Source of the DNA: Bosea sp. F3-2
GTDB lineage: Bacteria; Pseudomonadota; Alphaproteobacteria; Rhizobiales; Beijerinckiaceae
Direction: 5' to 3'
NCBI RefSeq assembly: GCF_008253865.1
Contig: NZ_CP042331.1
Coordinates: 3,382,001 to 3,446,000, forward strand
DNA: 64,000 nt
Shown here: positions 16,393-25,456 of the stretch, piece after piece
Numbering within the stretch: position 1 is the first letter of the stretch
Layout of the letters: every line of letters begins with the position of its first letter
The notes under the pieces: generated by a model
The model's database searches: none
Seen by the model: the letters and a program-made list of their open reading frames with translations, nothing else
Told to the model about the DNA's origin: nothing
Translations under genes and position numbers: made by a program

Positions 16393-17690
16393 ACCCCTGG
16401 CCGATGGTGCTGGCTGATCTGCGGGCGCTGCGCTGGACCGCACCGGCCATCATGCTGCTCGTCGCGCTCGCGGTCGCCACCGGGATCGCCATCGGCGCAC
16501 AGGAGCGGGCGCTGCGCCAGGGTTCGGCCCGGGCTGCCGATGATTTCGACCTCGTCGTCGGCGCCCCCGGCAGCCAGACGCAGTTGCTGATGTCGACCGT
16601 CTATCTGCAGCTCGAAGCGCTGCCGCTGGTCGAGGGGCGGGTTCTCAAGGCGCTCGCGCAGGACGAGCGCGTCGGGAGTTTCGCGCCGGTCGCCTTCGGC
16701 GACGTCAGCCGCGGCTATCCCGTCATCGGCACGACGGCCGATTTCGCGGGGCGCTGGGGCCGGATCAAGCCGAGCGAAGGCCGGCTCTTCGCGGCCGAGG
16801 GCGAAGCCGTGCTCGGCGCCGATGTGGTCTACCGGCTGGGTGATACGATCGAGCCCTCCCACGGCGTCGCGGGCCATACGCCCAAACCCGGCCAGGTCGA
16901 CGAGGAGGAACGCGGCCACAAGCATGAGGGCCATGGCTACACGGCGGTCGGCCGGCTGCCGCGGCTCGGCTCTCCCTGGGATCGCGCCATCCTCGTGCCG
17001 ATCGAGAGCGTCTGGGAGATCCACGGTCTCGGCAACGGCCATGCCACTGAGGAAGCCCGGAGCGATTCCCCGTTCTGGCACGCGGGCTCGAACACCAACG
17101 ACGGTCGCCGCCCCGAGGAAACGCGGATCGGCCCACCCTTCGACGCCAAGCGCGTGCCCGGCGTTCCGGCGATCGTGGTGAAGCCGAAAAGCGTCGCCGG
17201 CGCCTATGCACTGCGCGCGCAATACCGGCAGGGCGGAACCATGGCCTTCTTCCCGGCCGAGGTGCTCGTCTCGCTCTACGGGGCGCTCGGCGACATGCGC
17301 GACATCCTCGTCGTCGCCTCGGCTTCCAACGCGGTGCTGATCCTCGCCAGCGTCGTGCTTCTCCTGATCGCCGTGAACGGGTTGCGCCGCCGGCGCTATG
17401 CAACGCTCAGGGCGCTCGGCGCCCCGCGTTCCTATGTGCTGCTGGTCACCTGGATCGGCACGATCGTCCTGATCGCCGCGGGCTGCCTCGCCGGGCTGCT
17501 GCTGGGCGTGATCGCGACCCATGCGGTATCCGGCATCGTGGCGGCTCGCACGGGGCTTTCGCTCTCGCCTGCGATCGGCGTTGGTGAATTGGCGCAGGCG
17601 GGCCTGCTCTGCCTCGTGGGAAGCCTGCTGGCGCTGCTGCCCGCAGCGATTTCCTATCGAAGCCCGATCATCCAGGGCTTGAGAGACTGA
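16389..17690 (+). CDS. FtsX-like ABC permease with histidine-rich periplasmic loop
   Basis: A 433-residue membrane protein with the MacB/FtsX plan: TM1 near residues 18-36, a large periplasmic domain, and three C-terminal TMs (about 308-330, 350-378, 402-421). The periplasmic domain carries eight His between residues 158 and 231 together with an acidic stretch (DEEERGHKHEGHG at 171-183), which suggests metal binding. In Vibrio a zinc-uptake system called Zrg combines an ATPase, an FtsX-type permease and DUF3299 proteins (from memory); this locus resembles it without the ZrgA receptor. Function is inferred; a lipoprotein or peptide exporter is the alternative. Confidence 0.78.
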   Translation: MNPWPMVLADLRALRWTAPAIMLLVALAVATGIAIGAQERALRQGSARAADDFDLVVGAPGSQTQLLMSTVYLQLEALPLVEGRVLKALAQDERVGSFAPVAFGDVSRGYPVIGTTADFAGRWGRIKPSEGRLFAAEGEAVLGADVVYRLGDTIEPSHGVAGHTPKPGQVDEEERGHKHEGHGYTAVGRLPRLGSPWDRAILVPIESVWEIHGLGNGHATEEARSDSPFWHAGSNTNDGRRPEETRIGPPFDAKRVPGVPAIVVKPKSVAGAYALRAQYRQGGTMAFFPAEVLVSLYGALGDMRDILVVASASNAVLILASVVLLLIAVNGLRRRRYATLRALGAPRSYVLLVTWIGTIVLIAAGCLAGLLLGVIATHAVSGIVAARTGLSLSPAIGVGELAQAGLLCLVGSLLALLPAAISYRSPIIQGLRD

Positions 17691-17886
17691 GAGCTTCGCC
17701 AGACAGGCGTCGCCCAATCCGTCCCCAGCATCGACCACGACCCATTTCGGCGGGGGCGAGCCTGACGCAGGGCGCCCCTTCGCCGGCGAGCGCTTCTCAC
17801 GGAACAGGCGAGCCCCTACGGTCCGTGCGCCGGGTGGTCGACGCCCCGGCCACGATTTCGACGCGAACCTGCTCCGGAAGGCTTTC

Positions 17887-18819
17887 ATGGCGCGCCATCA
17901 CTTCGTCCCGACCCGCTATTCGAACGTGATCGGCACCTTGCCGCCGGTTCTGGAGATCGCCAGCGGCGACAGCGTCGTCACCGCCACGCTCGATGCCGCC
18001 GGCTTCGGCGCCGACGGCGAGCAGCATGCTCCGCGCGGCAACCCGATGACCGGCCCGTTTTTCGTCACCGGCGCCGAGCCGGGCGATGCGCTGCTCGTCA
18101 CCATCGAGCGGATGACGCCGAACCGGAAGACCGGCTGGACCTATTCGCCGCTGGCGCCCGGCGTGCTCGACCCGGCGATCCTGGCCGAGCTGCCGAAGCG
18201 CGAGCGCTATGAATGGGCGATCGACGCCGCAGCCGGCACGGTAAAGCTGCTCGAGCCTTCGGCCCGCATCAAGGACTGGAGCTTCCCGCTCGCGCCGATG
18301 CTGGGCTGCTTCGGCGTGGCGCCGGAACGCGGCCAGGCGATCTCGACCGCGACGAGCGGCGCCTATGGCGGCAACATGGACTACCGGCTGTTCGGCCCCG
18401 GCGCGACCATCGCCTTCCCGGTCTTCGAATCCGGCGCCCTGTTCTTCCTCGGCGACGGCCATGCCTGCCAGGGCGATGGCGAGATCGCCGGCACCGGCGT
18501 CGAGACCAGCTTCGAGGTCGAGTTCTCGGTGAAGCTCGTCAAGAAGCTTGGCCTGCGCTGGCCGCGCTGCGAGACCGCGACCGACCTGCTGGTGATCGCC
18601 AGCGGACGCCCGCTCGACCAGCCGCTGCAGTTCGCCACGACCGAGATGCTGCGCTGGGTCGGCGAGGATCTCGGTGTCGATCCGGTCGAGGCGAGCCACC
18701 TGCTCGGACAGGCGGTCCGCTACGACATCGCCAACGTCTTCAACCCGGCCTATTGCGTCGCTGCCCGGCTGGAGAAGACCGCGCTTACCCGCCCGATGTC
18801 GCTCCTCGCCCGCGCCTGA
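17887..18819 (+). CDS. Acetamidase/formamidase family protein
   Basis: A 310-residue protein of the FmdA/AmdA family: HAPRGNPMTGPFFVTGAEPGDALLV near residue 46, FPLAPMLGCFGVAPERG, YGGNMDYRLF and LFFLGDGHACQGDGEIAGTGVE. Family members hydrolyse formamide, acetamide or related small amides. The ribosome binding site GGAAGG precedes ATG 17887. The downstream gene, an M20 peptidase, follows after 45 bp, so the pair probably works on an amide or N-acyl compound. The 196 bp upstream (17691-17886) hold nothing obvious. Confidence 0.88.
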   Translation: MARHHFVPTRYSNVIGTLPPVLEIASGDSVVTATLDAAGFGADGEQHAPRGNPMTGPFFVTGAEPGDALLVTIERMTPNRKTGWTYSPLAPGVLDPAILAELPKRERYEWAIDAAAGTVKLLEPSARIKDWSFPLAPMLGCFGVAPERGQAISTATSGAYGGNMDYRLFGPGATIAFPVFESGALFFLGDGHACQGDGEIAGTGVETSFEVEFSVKLVKKLGLRWPRCETATDLLVIASGRPLDQPLQFATTEMLRWVGEDLGVDPVEASHLLGQAVRYDIANVFNPAYCVAARLEKTALTRPMSLLARA

Positions 18820-18864
18820 CGCCTCACGCATTCCTTCAAAACGCCACCATCAAGAAGACTGACC

Positions 18865-20139
18865 ATGTCCAAGGATACTGCTGCCCTGAAGGCCGAGCTG
18901 CTTCAGGCGATCGATGCGCGCCGCGACGAGATCGTCGAACTGCTGCGCCGCTTCCTGCGCATCAGGAGCGTCAACCCGCCGGGCGATACCCGCGAAGCTG
19001 CCGCCTTCGTCCGCGAACTGCTCGACCAAGCCGGCGTGCCGCATCGCACCGAGGCCTTCGTGCCGGAGATGCCGAACATCATCGGCCGCTGGGAGAGCGG
19101 CAATCCCGGCCGCCACCTTATCCTCAACGGCCATATGGACATCTTCCCGGTCACCAAGGAGAAGCTCTGGGAAGCCGAGATCGTCGACGGCAAGATCATG
19201 GGCCGCGGCGCCTCCGACATGAAGACCGGGACGCTCGCTTCGATCCTCGCCTATTGCCAGCTCTATCCCCATCGCGAGAAGCTCAGCGGCGCGCTGACGC
19301 TGACCGTGGTCTCGGACGAGCAATCGGGCGGGCGCTACGGCACCAAATATCTGTTCGACGAATTTGCCGACGAGATGGCCGCCGATTGCTGCCTGAACGG
19401 CGAGCCGAGCGGCCTCGCCAATCTGCGCTTCACCGAGAAGGGCACGCTGCGCTTTTCGCTCTCGGCCAGGAGCATCGGCGGCCATGGCGGCTATGCCCAC
19501 CGGGCGCGCAACCCGATCGCGGACGTAAGCCGGCTCGTGACCACGATCTATGACCGCTACCACCTCAAGCTCGCGACGCTGCCGCCCGAGATCGACGCGG
19601 TGCTGACCTCGCCGGAGACGATCGCGGCGGCCGATCTCAACCTCGGCAAGGGCGCGGGCGACGTCGCCCGGCGCATCACCGTCAATGTCGGCATCCTGCA
19701 GGGCGGGCAGAAGGCGACGCAGATCCCGACGCATTGCATCGCCCATCTCGACATGCGCATCCCGATCGGCTCCGACCGCGACGCGATCCGGGCCGATCTC
19801 GAAGCGCTCGCCCGCGAGAGCGACTGCGAGATGGTCGTCAACGAGGACCACAGCTACCCGGCGAGCCTGACCGATCCCTTCAGCGAGATGGCGAACATCC
19901 TGCGCGGCAACATCCGCGAGCTGCTTGGCCATGACGCCCCGCCGGTGTCGAGCCTGGGGGGTACCGACACGCGCTACTGGCGCTGGCGCGGCGTTCCGGC
20001 GCTGATCTGCGGCCCCTCCCCAATCAGCATGGGCACGGACGAGGAGCACGTCACCATCGACGAGGCGATCGCGGTGATGAAGCTGCATGTCGCCTGCGCG
20101 GTCGACTATCTCGGCTCGGCCGGCACACCGGCCAAGTAA
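18865..20139 (+). CDS. M20 family metallopeptidase/deacylase (ArgE/DapE type)
   Basis: A 424-residue dinuclear zinc hydrolase. Metal and catalytic motifs are LILNGHMDIFPV (first His and Asp), GRGASDMKTG (bridging Asp), VVSDEQSGGRYGTKY (Glu-Glu position reads DEQSG) and the late SLGGTDTRYWR. A dimerisation domain spans about 190-310. Members remove N-acyl groups or cleave small peptides. It is the second gene of a probable operon with the formamidase-like protein. Convergent with the aldo/keto reductase, ending 3 bp from its stop. Confidence 0.87.
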   Translation: MSKDTAALKAELLQAIDARRDEIVELLRRFLRIRSVNPPGDTREAAAFVRELLDQAGVPHRTEAFVPEMPNIIGRWESGNPGRHLILNGHMDIFPVTKEKLWEAEIVDGKIMGRGASDMKTGTLASILAYCQLYPHREKLSGALTLTVVSDEQSGGRYGTKYLFDEFADEMAADCCLNGEPSGLANLRFTEKGTLRFSLSARSIGGHGGYAHRARNPIADVSRLVTTIYDRYHLKLATLPPEIDAVLTSPETIAAADLNLGKGAGDVARRITVNVGILQGGQKATQIPTHCIAHLDMRIPIGSDRDAIRADLEALARESDCEMVVNEDHSYPASLTDPFSEMANILRGNIRELLGHDAPPVSSLGGTDTRYWRWRGVPALICGPSPISMGTDEEHVTIDEAIAVMKLHVACAVDYLGSAGTPAK

Positions 20140-20142
20140 GGC

Positions 20143-21195
20143 TCAGCCCTCGGGGACCGGCGCCTCGGCAACGAGCAAGCCCTCGGCCTTGAGATCACGC
20201 CAGAGCGCAGCCGGCACCGCCCGCGCGACGAGATCGAGATTGCGCGCGACCTCCTGCGGGGTCACGGCGCCGAGCACGATCGTCGCGACCGCCGGGTGGG
20301 CGGCGCAGAAGGCGAGCGCCGCCTGCGGCAGCACGACGCCATGGGCGGCGCAGACCGCCTCGATGCGGGCGACGCGGGCCAGGATTTCCGGCGGCGCCGG
20401 CTTGTAGTTGTAATAGGCACCGGGCTTTGCGCCGGTGGCGAGAATGCCGGAGTTGAAGACGCCCGCCAGCATCACAGCGATCTTCTTTTCGAACGCGAGC
20501 GGCAGGAACTCCGTCAGCGCGCCCTGTTCCAGCAGCGAGTAGCGGCCGGCCAGCATCATCACATCGAAATCGCCGGCCCGCGCGAAGCGCGCGCACATCT
20601 CGGCCTCGTTGACGCCCACACCGATCGCCTTGACCGCCCCGGATGAACGCAGCCGGTCGAGCGCGCGATAGGCGCCGTCCATCGCCTCGGTGAAGCGCTG
20701 CTCCATCCTGTCGCCATGGGTCCAGACGTCGACGTCGTGGATCAGCAGGATGTCGATATGGTCGGTGCCAAGCCTGAGCAGCGACTGCTCGAAGGAGCGC
20801 ATCGCGCCGTCATAGGAGTAGTCGATCACCGCCGGATGCGGCAGGCCGCCGACATAGCCCGAGCCATCTCCCTTCGGCTGGCCGGCATCCATCCAGCGAC
20901 CGACCTTGGTCGAGACGATGACGCTCCCGCGCGGCACGCTGCGCAGCGCTGCGCCGATGCGGTGCTCGGAGAGGCCGTGGCCGTAGAGCGGCGAGGTATC
21001 GACGAGGTTGATGCCGGCCGCGAGCGCGGCGCGGACCGTGTCCTGCGCCGTGACCTCGTCGAGATGCGTGTAGAGATCGCCGAGCGGCGCCCCGCCGAAG
21101 CCGATCAGGCTCGGCTGGAGCCCGGCGATCGGCCGGCCGCGAGGAACGGAATCCGAGGCCGGCCCGGATGGAGAGAGTTCAACGCCGTTCGTCAT
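20143..21195 (-). CDS. Aldo/keto reductase (D-threo-aldose/pyridoxal dehydrogenase-like)
   Basis: A 350-residue TIM-barrel oxidoreductase. GFGGAPLGDLYTHLDE, NLVDTSPLYGHGLSEHRIG (catalytic Asp and Tyr), VSTKVGRWM (catalytic Lys) and HIDILLIHDVD are visible. This spacing resembles D-threo-aldose 1-dehydrogenase and pyridoxal 4-dehydrogenase type AKRs. Start ATG 21195; longer frames overlap the permease gene. It is the last gene of the ABC importer operon, 71 bp after the second permease, so it may act on the imported compound, perhaps a sugar or sugar acid, although the transporter type does not specify this. Confidence 0.87.
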   Translation of the reverse strand: MTNGVELSPSGPASDSVPRGRPIAGLQPSLIGFGGAPLGDLYTHLDEVTAQDTVRAALAAGINLVDTSPLYGHGLSEHRIGAALRSVPRGSVIVSTKVGRWMDAGQPKGDGSGYVGGLPHPAVIDYSYDGAMRSFEQSLLRLGTDHIDILLIHDVDVWTHGDRMEQRFTEAMDGAYRALDRLRSSGAVKAIGVGVNEAEMCARFARAGDFDVMMLAGRYSLLEQGALTEFLPLAFEKKIAVMLAGVFNSGILATGAKPGAYYNYKPAPPEILARVARIEAVCAAHGVVLPQAALAFCAAHPAVATIVLGAVTPQEVARNLDLVARAVPAALWRDLKAEGLLVAEAPVPEG

Positions 21196-21266
21196 CGCTG
21201 ATCCGCAAGCCAGGAGGGAGTGGCAGATTTGCGGATCGCCCTCAGGCGCGCAAGCCTGCCGCTGCC

Positions 21267-22097
21267 TCAGGCCCCGACCTTGGCGAGCACATCGGCGCGC
21301 AGGAAGCGCTCGATGAACAGCATGAACAGCACCGAGGGCACGAGCAGGATCAGCGCCGTGATCGAGGCGACCTGATAGTTGCCGCCCATCGCCGCGTTGT
21401 AGAGCAGCAGCGGCAGCGTGGTGACCTGCGGCACGCCGACGAAGAAGGTGCCGGTGAATTCGTCGAGCGACTCCAGGAACACGAAGATGCCGCTGGCGAT
21501 GATGCCGGGCGCGGCGAGCGGCAACGTCACCGAGAAGAAGGTCTTGAGCGGCGAGGCCCCGATATTGCGCGCAGCCAGCTCCAGGTCCCTGTCGACGGCG
21601 CCGAAGGCCGCCGCCGCGATCCAGACCGAATAGACCAGGCCATGCGCAGCGTGGACGAGCACGACGGCGAAGACCGTGCCGTTGATGCCGAGCTGATAGA
21701 AGATGCGCGCGACATTGATGTAGATCGCGACCGAGGGAAAGGCTTGCGGCAGCAGGAACACGATCATGAAGAGCGCGCGCGCCGGCAGCTTCAGCCGCGC
21801 CAAAGCGTAGCCGGCGGGGATCGAGAGCACGAGCGCGACGATGACCGTCAGCACCGCGATCCAGACCGAGGTGGCGAGCGAGGCCATGGCATCGCCGGTC
21901 GGGCGGAAGACCTGCTCCCAGTAGCGCGTGCCGTAGACGACCGGCAGCTTGTAGGGCGTGTACCAGCGCTCGGCGACCGACCACAGCGCCAGATTGACCA
22001 GCGGCCCGATCAGGAAGAAGGCGAAGGCCGCGAGCGCGAAGGCCGCAAGCAGCATGCGCAGGCCGGAGGCGACGCGGGTCATGGCGTGCCCGGTCAT
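21267..22097 (-). CDS. ABC transporter permease, PotC/FbpB-like inner membrane subunit 2
   Basis: A 276-residue permease with six predicted hydrophobic helices; the EAA-type coupling loop is in ELAARNIGASPLKTFFSVTLPLAAPGI. ATG 22097 overlaps the stop of the first permease (ATGA). An alternative ATG lies 15 bp downstream. It pairs with the other permease, the ATPase encoded at 24218-25342 and the solute receptor encoded at 23072-24202 to form an importer of the spermidine/putrescine/iron(III)/2-aminoethylphosphonate type. Confidence 0.9.
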   Translation of the reverse strand: MTGHAMTRVASGLRMLLAAFALAAFAFFLIGPLVNLALWSVAERWYTPYKLPVVYGTRYWEQVFRPTGDAMASLATSVWIAVLTVIVALVLSIPAGYALARLKLPARALFMIVFLLPQAFPSVAIYINVARIFYQLGINGTVFAVVLVHAAHGLVYSVWIAAAAFGAVDRDLELAARNIGASPLKTFFSVTLPLAAPGIIASGIFVFLESLDEFTGTFFVGVPQVTTLPLLLYNAAMGGNYQVASITALILLVPSVLFMLFIERFLRADVLAKVGA

Positions 22098-22930
22098 CGT
22101 GTGCCTTCCTGCGCCATGCCGCGCTTGAGATAGATGATCGCCGCGCCCGCCGAGATCAGATAGGTGATGACGCCGAGCGCGTTCGCCGTCGAATAGTCGC
22201 CATAGGCGTTGATGCGGAAGGCCATGTCGACCGTCAGCATGGTCGGCTGCGAGCCCGCGACCATCATCGGCACCGACAGCACCGACAGCATCGTCACGAA
22301 GGAGAGGACGAGCGCGACGAGGAGCTGCGGCATCACCTGCGGCAGCGCGAGTTCGACCAGCACGCGCAGGCGCGAGGCGCCGAGATTGCGGCCGGCCTCC
22401 AGCGTGGCGCGGTCGAGCGCTGCGAGCGCGCCGGCCAGCAGCAGCGCGACGAAAGGAGTCTGCTTCCAGACGAAGGTGGCGATGATGCCGCGCCAATCGA
22501 GGAAGCTCATCGCCTGCAACGGCTCCATCAGCCCCATGGCGACGAAGGAATTGTTCATCAGCCCGTTCTTGGCGAGGAAGGTGCGCATGCACTGCGCCGC
22601 GACGATGAACGGGATGAAGAGCGGCCAGCGATAAAGCGCCTTCAGTGTGCCGACGATGAAGCGGTTCTCGCCCAGCGTCAGCGTGCCGGCGATGATGGTG
22701 GCGACGAGCCCCGTCAGCAGGCAGGAGGCGAGCACGATGATGACGGTGAAGAGGATGTCGCCGGAATAGAGCTCATAGGCCTTGGCGAAGGCCTGCAGCG
22801 AGAAGCCACCCTGCGGCCCGGTGAAGGCCGAGATCAGCGAGAAGCAGAGCGGATAGAGGAACAGCGCCGCCACGAGGGCGAGGCCTGGCGCGATCAGCAG
22901 CAAAGCGAGCTGGCGTTGGGAAAGGGACAT
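22094..22930 (-). CDS. ABC transporter permease, PotB-like inner membrane subunit 1
   Basis: A 278-residue permease. Start MSLSQRQLALLLIAPGLALVAALFLYPL gives a typical first TM helix; ATG 22930 is preceded by GGAACC, and an upstream ATG at 22951 would add only seven residues. The EAA loop reads EAGRNLGASRLRVLVELALPQVMPQ. Its stop overlaps the next permease. Between this gene and the receptor gene lies a mosaic repeat rather than a terminator run, so the operon may be read through it. Confidence 0.9.
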   Translation of the reverse strand: MSLSQRQLALLLIAPGLALVAALFLYPLCFSLISAFTGPQGGFSLQAFAKAYELYSGDILFTVIIVLASCLLTGLVATIIAGTLTLGENRFIVGTLKALYRWPLFIPFIVAAQCMRTFLAKNGLMNNSFVAMGLMEPLQAMSFLDWRGIIATFVWKQTPFVALLLAGALAALDRATLEAGRNLGASRLRVLVELALPQVMPQLLVALVLSFVTMLSVLSVPMMVAGSQPTMLTVDMAFRINAYGDYSTANALGVITYLISAGAAIIYLKRGMAQEGTR

Positions 22931-22970
22931 TCGTCGGTTCCGGCTAACCAATCGCGGCGGGCGGGAAAGG

Positions 22971-23055
22971 CCGTCATGGTCGGGCTTGACCCGACCATCT
23001 CGGCAACCAGAGTAAGCTGGTCATGAGATCCTCGGGTCAAGCCCGAGGATGACGG
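22971..23055. repeat. Intergenic mosaic palindromic repeat, family A
   Basis: Left arm GTCGGGCTTGACCCGAC, spacer, right arm CTCGGGTCAAGCCCGAG, bounded by CCGTCAT and ATGACGG. Both arms fold on themselves and the ends are inverted. It is inserted inside the ABC importer operon, between receptor and first permease, where it could stabilise the upstream receptor message or tune expression. Confidence 0.75.
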
Positions 23056-23071
23056 CTTCTCGGGGCGAACC

Positions 23072-24202
23072 TCAGTTCGCGACCTTCTTCTCGTAGCCCT
23101 CGAGGATGTCGTTGAAGTAGGGCGCGATCGGGAAGGGTTTGCCGTTCTTGGCGAGCTCAGCCGGAGTGATGTCGGTGAAGAGCTTGTCCCAGGCGGCCTT
23201 GTCGAGCTTGCCTTCGAGGTTCTTGGCATCGATGCCCGGATACCAGTTGAACTTCTTGACGATGCCGTCAGCCTGGACCTGCGGGCTGGTGGCGAGCGCG
23301 ATGAACTCTTCCGCCAGCTTCTTCTGCGCCGACTTCTCCGGCACCGCATAGTACATCGGCTGGCCGGGCATGCCGGGCGAGGCGAGCTTCAGCTTCATGC
23401 TCGGCGGCAGCTTGCCGTCGGCCTGCCAGGAGTAGAACATGTCGACCCAGACCGGGCCCATCGCGATCTCGCCGCGGTTGAGCATGTCGAGCGTGCCGGC
23501 ATTGCCGGGGGTGATGACGGCATTCTTGTTGAACTCCTTCAGCTCGGCGAAGGCCTTGTCCCACTTGGCCTTCTCGGCGGCGTCATAGGGGCCCTGGATC
23601 AGCTTGTCGGCGTCGCCGCCGAAGGCATAGACCCAGCCGGCGACGAAGGCCACGCCGGACATGCCGCCCTTGATGCCGTTATAGCCGAACTGCTTCGGGT
23701 TCTTCTTCACCCACTCCTTCAGCTCGGTGAAGTTGGCCGGCGGGTTCTTCAGCATGTCGGCGTTGTAGGCGAGCGCCGTCTGCGACTGGAACATCGGCAT
23801 AACGTAGCCGGAGACGTCGGCGCCGAGCGAGTTCTTGGCCGTCTCGCTGGAGACGAGCTTCGACGTGTCGACATTGGCCGTGTACTTGTTCAGCAGGCCT
23901 TCCTTGACCATCTGGCCGGCGGCCTTCTGGTGGATGACCACCACGTCGAAATCGGTCGTGGCGGCGCCCTTCTGGGCGTCGAGCTTCTCGTAGATCTTCT
24001 GCGAGCCGGAATCGCCGGGGCCGGTGCCGACCGAGACGACCTTCACGCCCGGATGGGCCTTCTCGAACATCGGCCCGAGATAGTCCTTGACGTAGTCGAC
24101 CATGTTCTGATCGCCGGCGGAGGCGACGTTGAGGGTCTGCGCAGAAAGCGGCGATGCCACGATCAGCGCGGCGAGCGAGCAGGCAAGCGTGATAATGCGC
24201 AT
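23072..24202 (-). CDS. ABC transporter periplasmic substrate-binding protein (PotD/FbpA-like)
   Basis: A 376-residue receptor with signal peptide (MRIITLACSLAALIVASPLSAQ). The mature sequence has VASAGDQNMVDYVKDYLGPMFEKAHPGVKVV, VVVIHQKAAGQMVKEGLL and AMGPVWVDMFYSWQADGKLP, typical of bacterial extracellular solute-binding family 1. The ligand cannot be read from sequence: polyamines, iron(III) and phosphonates are all bound by relatives. It lies 15 bp downstream of the ATPase gene. Confidence 0.9.
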   Translation of the reverse strand: MRIITLACSLAALIVASPLSAQTLNVASAGDQNMVDYVKDYLGPMFEKAHPGVKVVSVGTGPGDSGSQKIYEKLDAQKGAATTDFDVVVIHQKAAGQMVKEGLLNKYTANVDTSKLVSSETAKNSLGADVSGYVMPMFQSQTALAYNADMLKNPPANFTELKEWVKKNPKQFGYNGIKGGMSGVAFVAGWVYAFGGDADKLIQGPYDAAEKAKWDKAFAELKEFNKNAVITPGNAGTLDMLNRGEIAMGPVWVDMFYSWQADGKLPPSMKLKLASPGMPGQPMYYAVPEKSAQKKLAEEFIALATSPQVQADGIVKKFNWYPGIDAKNLEGKLDKAAWDKLFTDITPAELAKNGKPFPIAPYFNDILEGYEKKVAN

Positions 24203-24217
24203 GTGTCTGACTCCCTG

Positions 24218-25342
24218 TCAGGCGGCGATCCCGGCCTCGGTCGCCGGGAAGATGTGAAGGCGCTGCAGCGGAATGCGCAGCCCGACCTTCGTTCCGAGTT
24301 CGTGACGGCCGGCATCGTCGACCGTGATCTGGCGGCCGGCCGCTTCCACCTTGTAGCGGTAGATGCCGCCGGGATAGGCGCGCGCGGCGATGATGCCGGG
24401 GACGACGAGTTCGCCGCCTGCAGGCGGCGCATCGAGCGCGTCGAGGCTCGCGACATCGTCGCGGAAATAGGCGAGCGCCTCGCCGGCCGGCAGCGCAGCA
24501 GCTCCTTCGCCCGCAAGGGTCGCGCGGGCTTCGCCGGCAGCGACGGACGCCAGTCCATCGCCGCGCTCGATGCGCAGCGGCAGCACGTTCTCCGCACCCA
24601 TGAAATTGGCGACGAAGGCGGTGGCCGGACGATCATACACCTCCTCCGGCGTTCCGACCTGCGCGATGCGCCCAGCCTGCATGATGACGAGCCGGTCGGC
24701 CATGGTCATGGCCTCCTCGCGGTCATGGGTGACGTGGACGGCGGTCAGGCCCAGCCGCTGCTGGATGGCGCGGATCTCGTGGCGCATCGTCAAACGGATC
24801 TTGGCATCGAGGTTCGAGAGCGGCTCGTCGAGCAGCAGGATGCCGGGGTCGATCGCGAGCGCGCGGCCGAGCGCAACGCGCTGGCGCTGGCCACCGGACA
24901 AGGCCGTGACTTTGCGGTTTTCATAGCCGGCAAGACCGAGGAAGTTCAGCATCTCGCCGACCTTGGCGGCGATCTCGGCCTTCGACTTGCCGCGCAGCTT
25001 GAGGCCGTAGCCAATGTTCTGCAGCACGGTCATATGCGGCCAGAGCGCGTAGGACTGGAAGACCATCGCCATGCCGCGCTTTTCCGGCGGCAATCCGGCG
25101 ACATCCTTGCCACCGACGATGATCGAACCGGACTCGACCGGCACGAAGCCGGAGAGCGAACGCAGCAGCGTGGTCTTGCCGCAGCCGGAGGAGCCGAGGA
25201 GCGCGGTGAAACTGCCGGGAGCGAAGTCCAGATCGATGCCGTGCAGCACGCGCGTGCCGCTATAGGAAACCTTGAGCGCGCGCACGCCAATGGCCGCGCC
25301 ACTGCCCGCTCTGGCTTGCGTTTCCGGCTGCAAGGCGCCCAC
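24218..25342 (-). CDS. ABC transporter ATPase (PotA/UgpC class)
   Basis: A 374-residue ATPase with Walker A GSSGCGKTT, Q-loop VFQSYALWPHMTV, signature LSGGQRQRVALGRAL, Walker B ILLLDEPLSNLD and a C-terminal TOBE-like regulatory domain from about residue 245. No ATG is suitable; GTG 25342 is chosen because AAGGTGGGG lies directly upstream and homology begins at VRALKVSYSG soon after. It is the first gene of the importer operon (ATPase, receptor, permease, permease, aldo/keto reductase). Confidence 0.88.
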   Translation of the reverse strand: MGALQPETQARAGSGAAIGVRALKVSYSGTRVLHGIDLDFAPGSFTALLGSSGCGKTTLLRSLSGFVPVESGSIIVGGKDVAGLPPEKRGMAMVFQSYALWPHMTVLQNIGYGLKLRGKSKAEIAAKVGEMLNFLGLAGYENRKVTALSGGQRQRVALGRALAIDPGILLLDEPLSNLDAKIRLTMRHEIRAIQQRLGLTAVHVTHDREEAMTMADRLVIMQAGRIAQVGTPEEVYDRPATAFVANFMGAENVLPLRIERGDGLASVAAGEARATLAGEGAAALPAGEALAYFRDDVASLDALDAPPAGGELVVPGIIAARAYPGGIYRYKVEAAGRQITVDDAGRHELGTKVGLRIPLQRLHIFPATEAGIAA

Positions 25343-25369
25343 TCCCCACCTTCGCTTTTGTTGCCGGTT

Positions 25370-25389
25370 AATGGAATTTTTCTTCCATT
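25370..25389. promoter_or_regulatory. Inverted repeat AATGGAA-N6-TTCCATT with a candidate promoter
   Basis: AATGGAA (25370-25376) and TTCCATT (25383-25389) are exact inverted arms separated by TTTTTC, 28 bp upstream of the ABC ATPase start. A TTGACT hexamer at 25388-25393 could be a -35 element for the rightward 2H phosphoesterase gene, with a weak -10 around 25411. The surroundings are markedly A/T rich compared with the window, as expected for a divergent promoter. Confidence 0.4.
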
Positions 25390-25456
25390 GACTAGCACGA
25401 TTGAAATAAACATTACGTACGGGGCGCACTCTATGCAAGAGCTTTGTGAAACTTGG

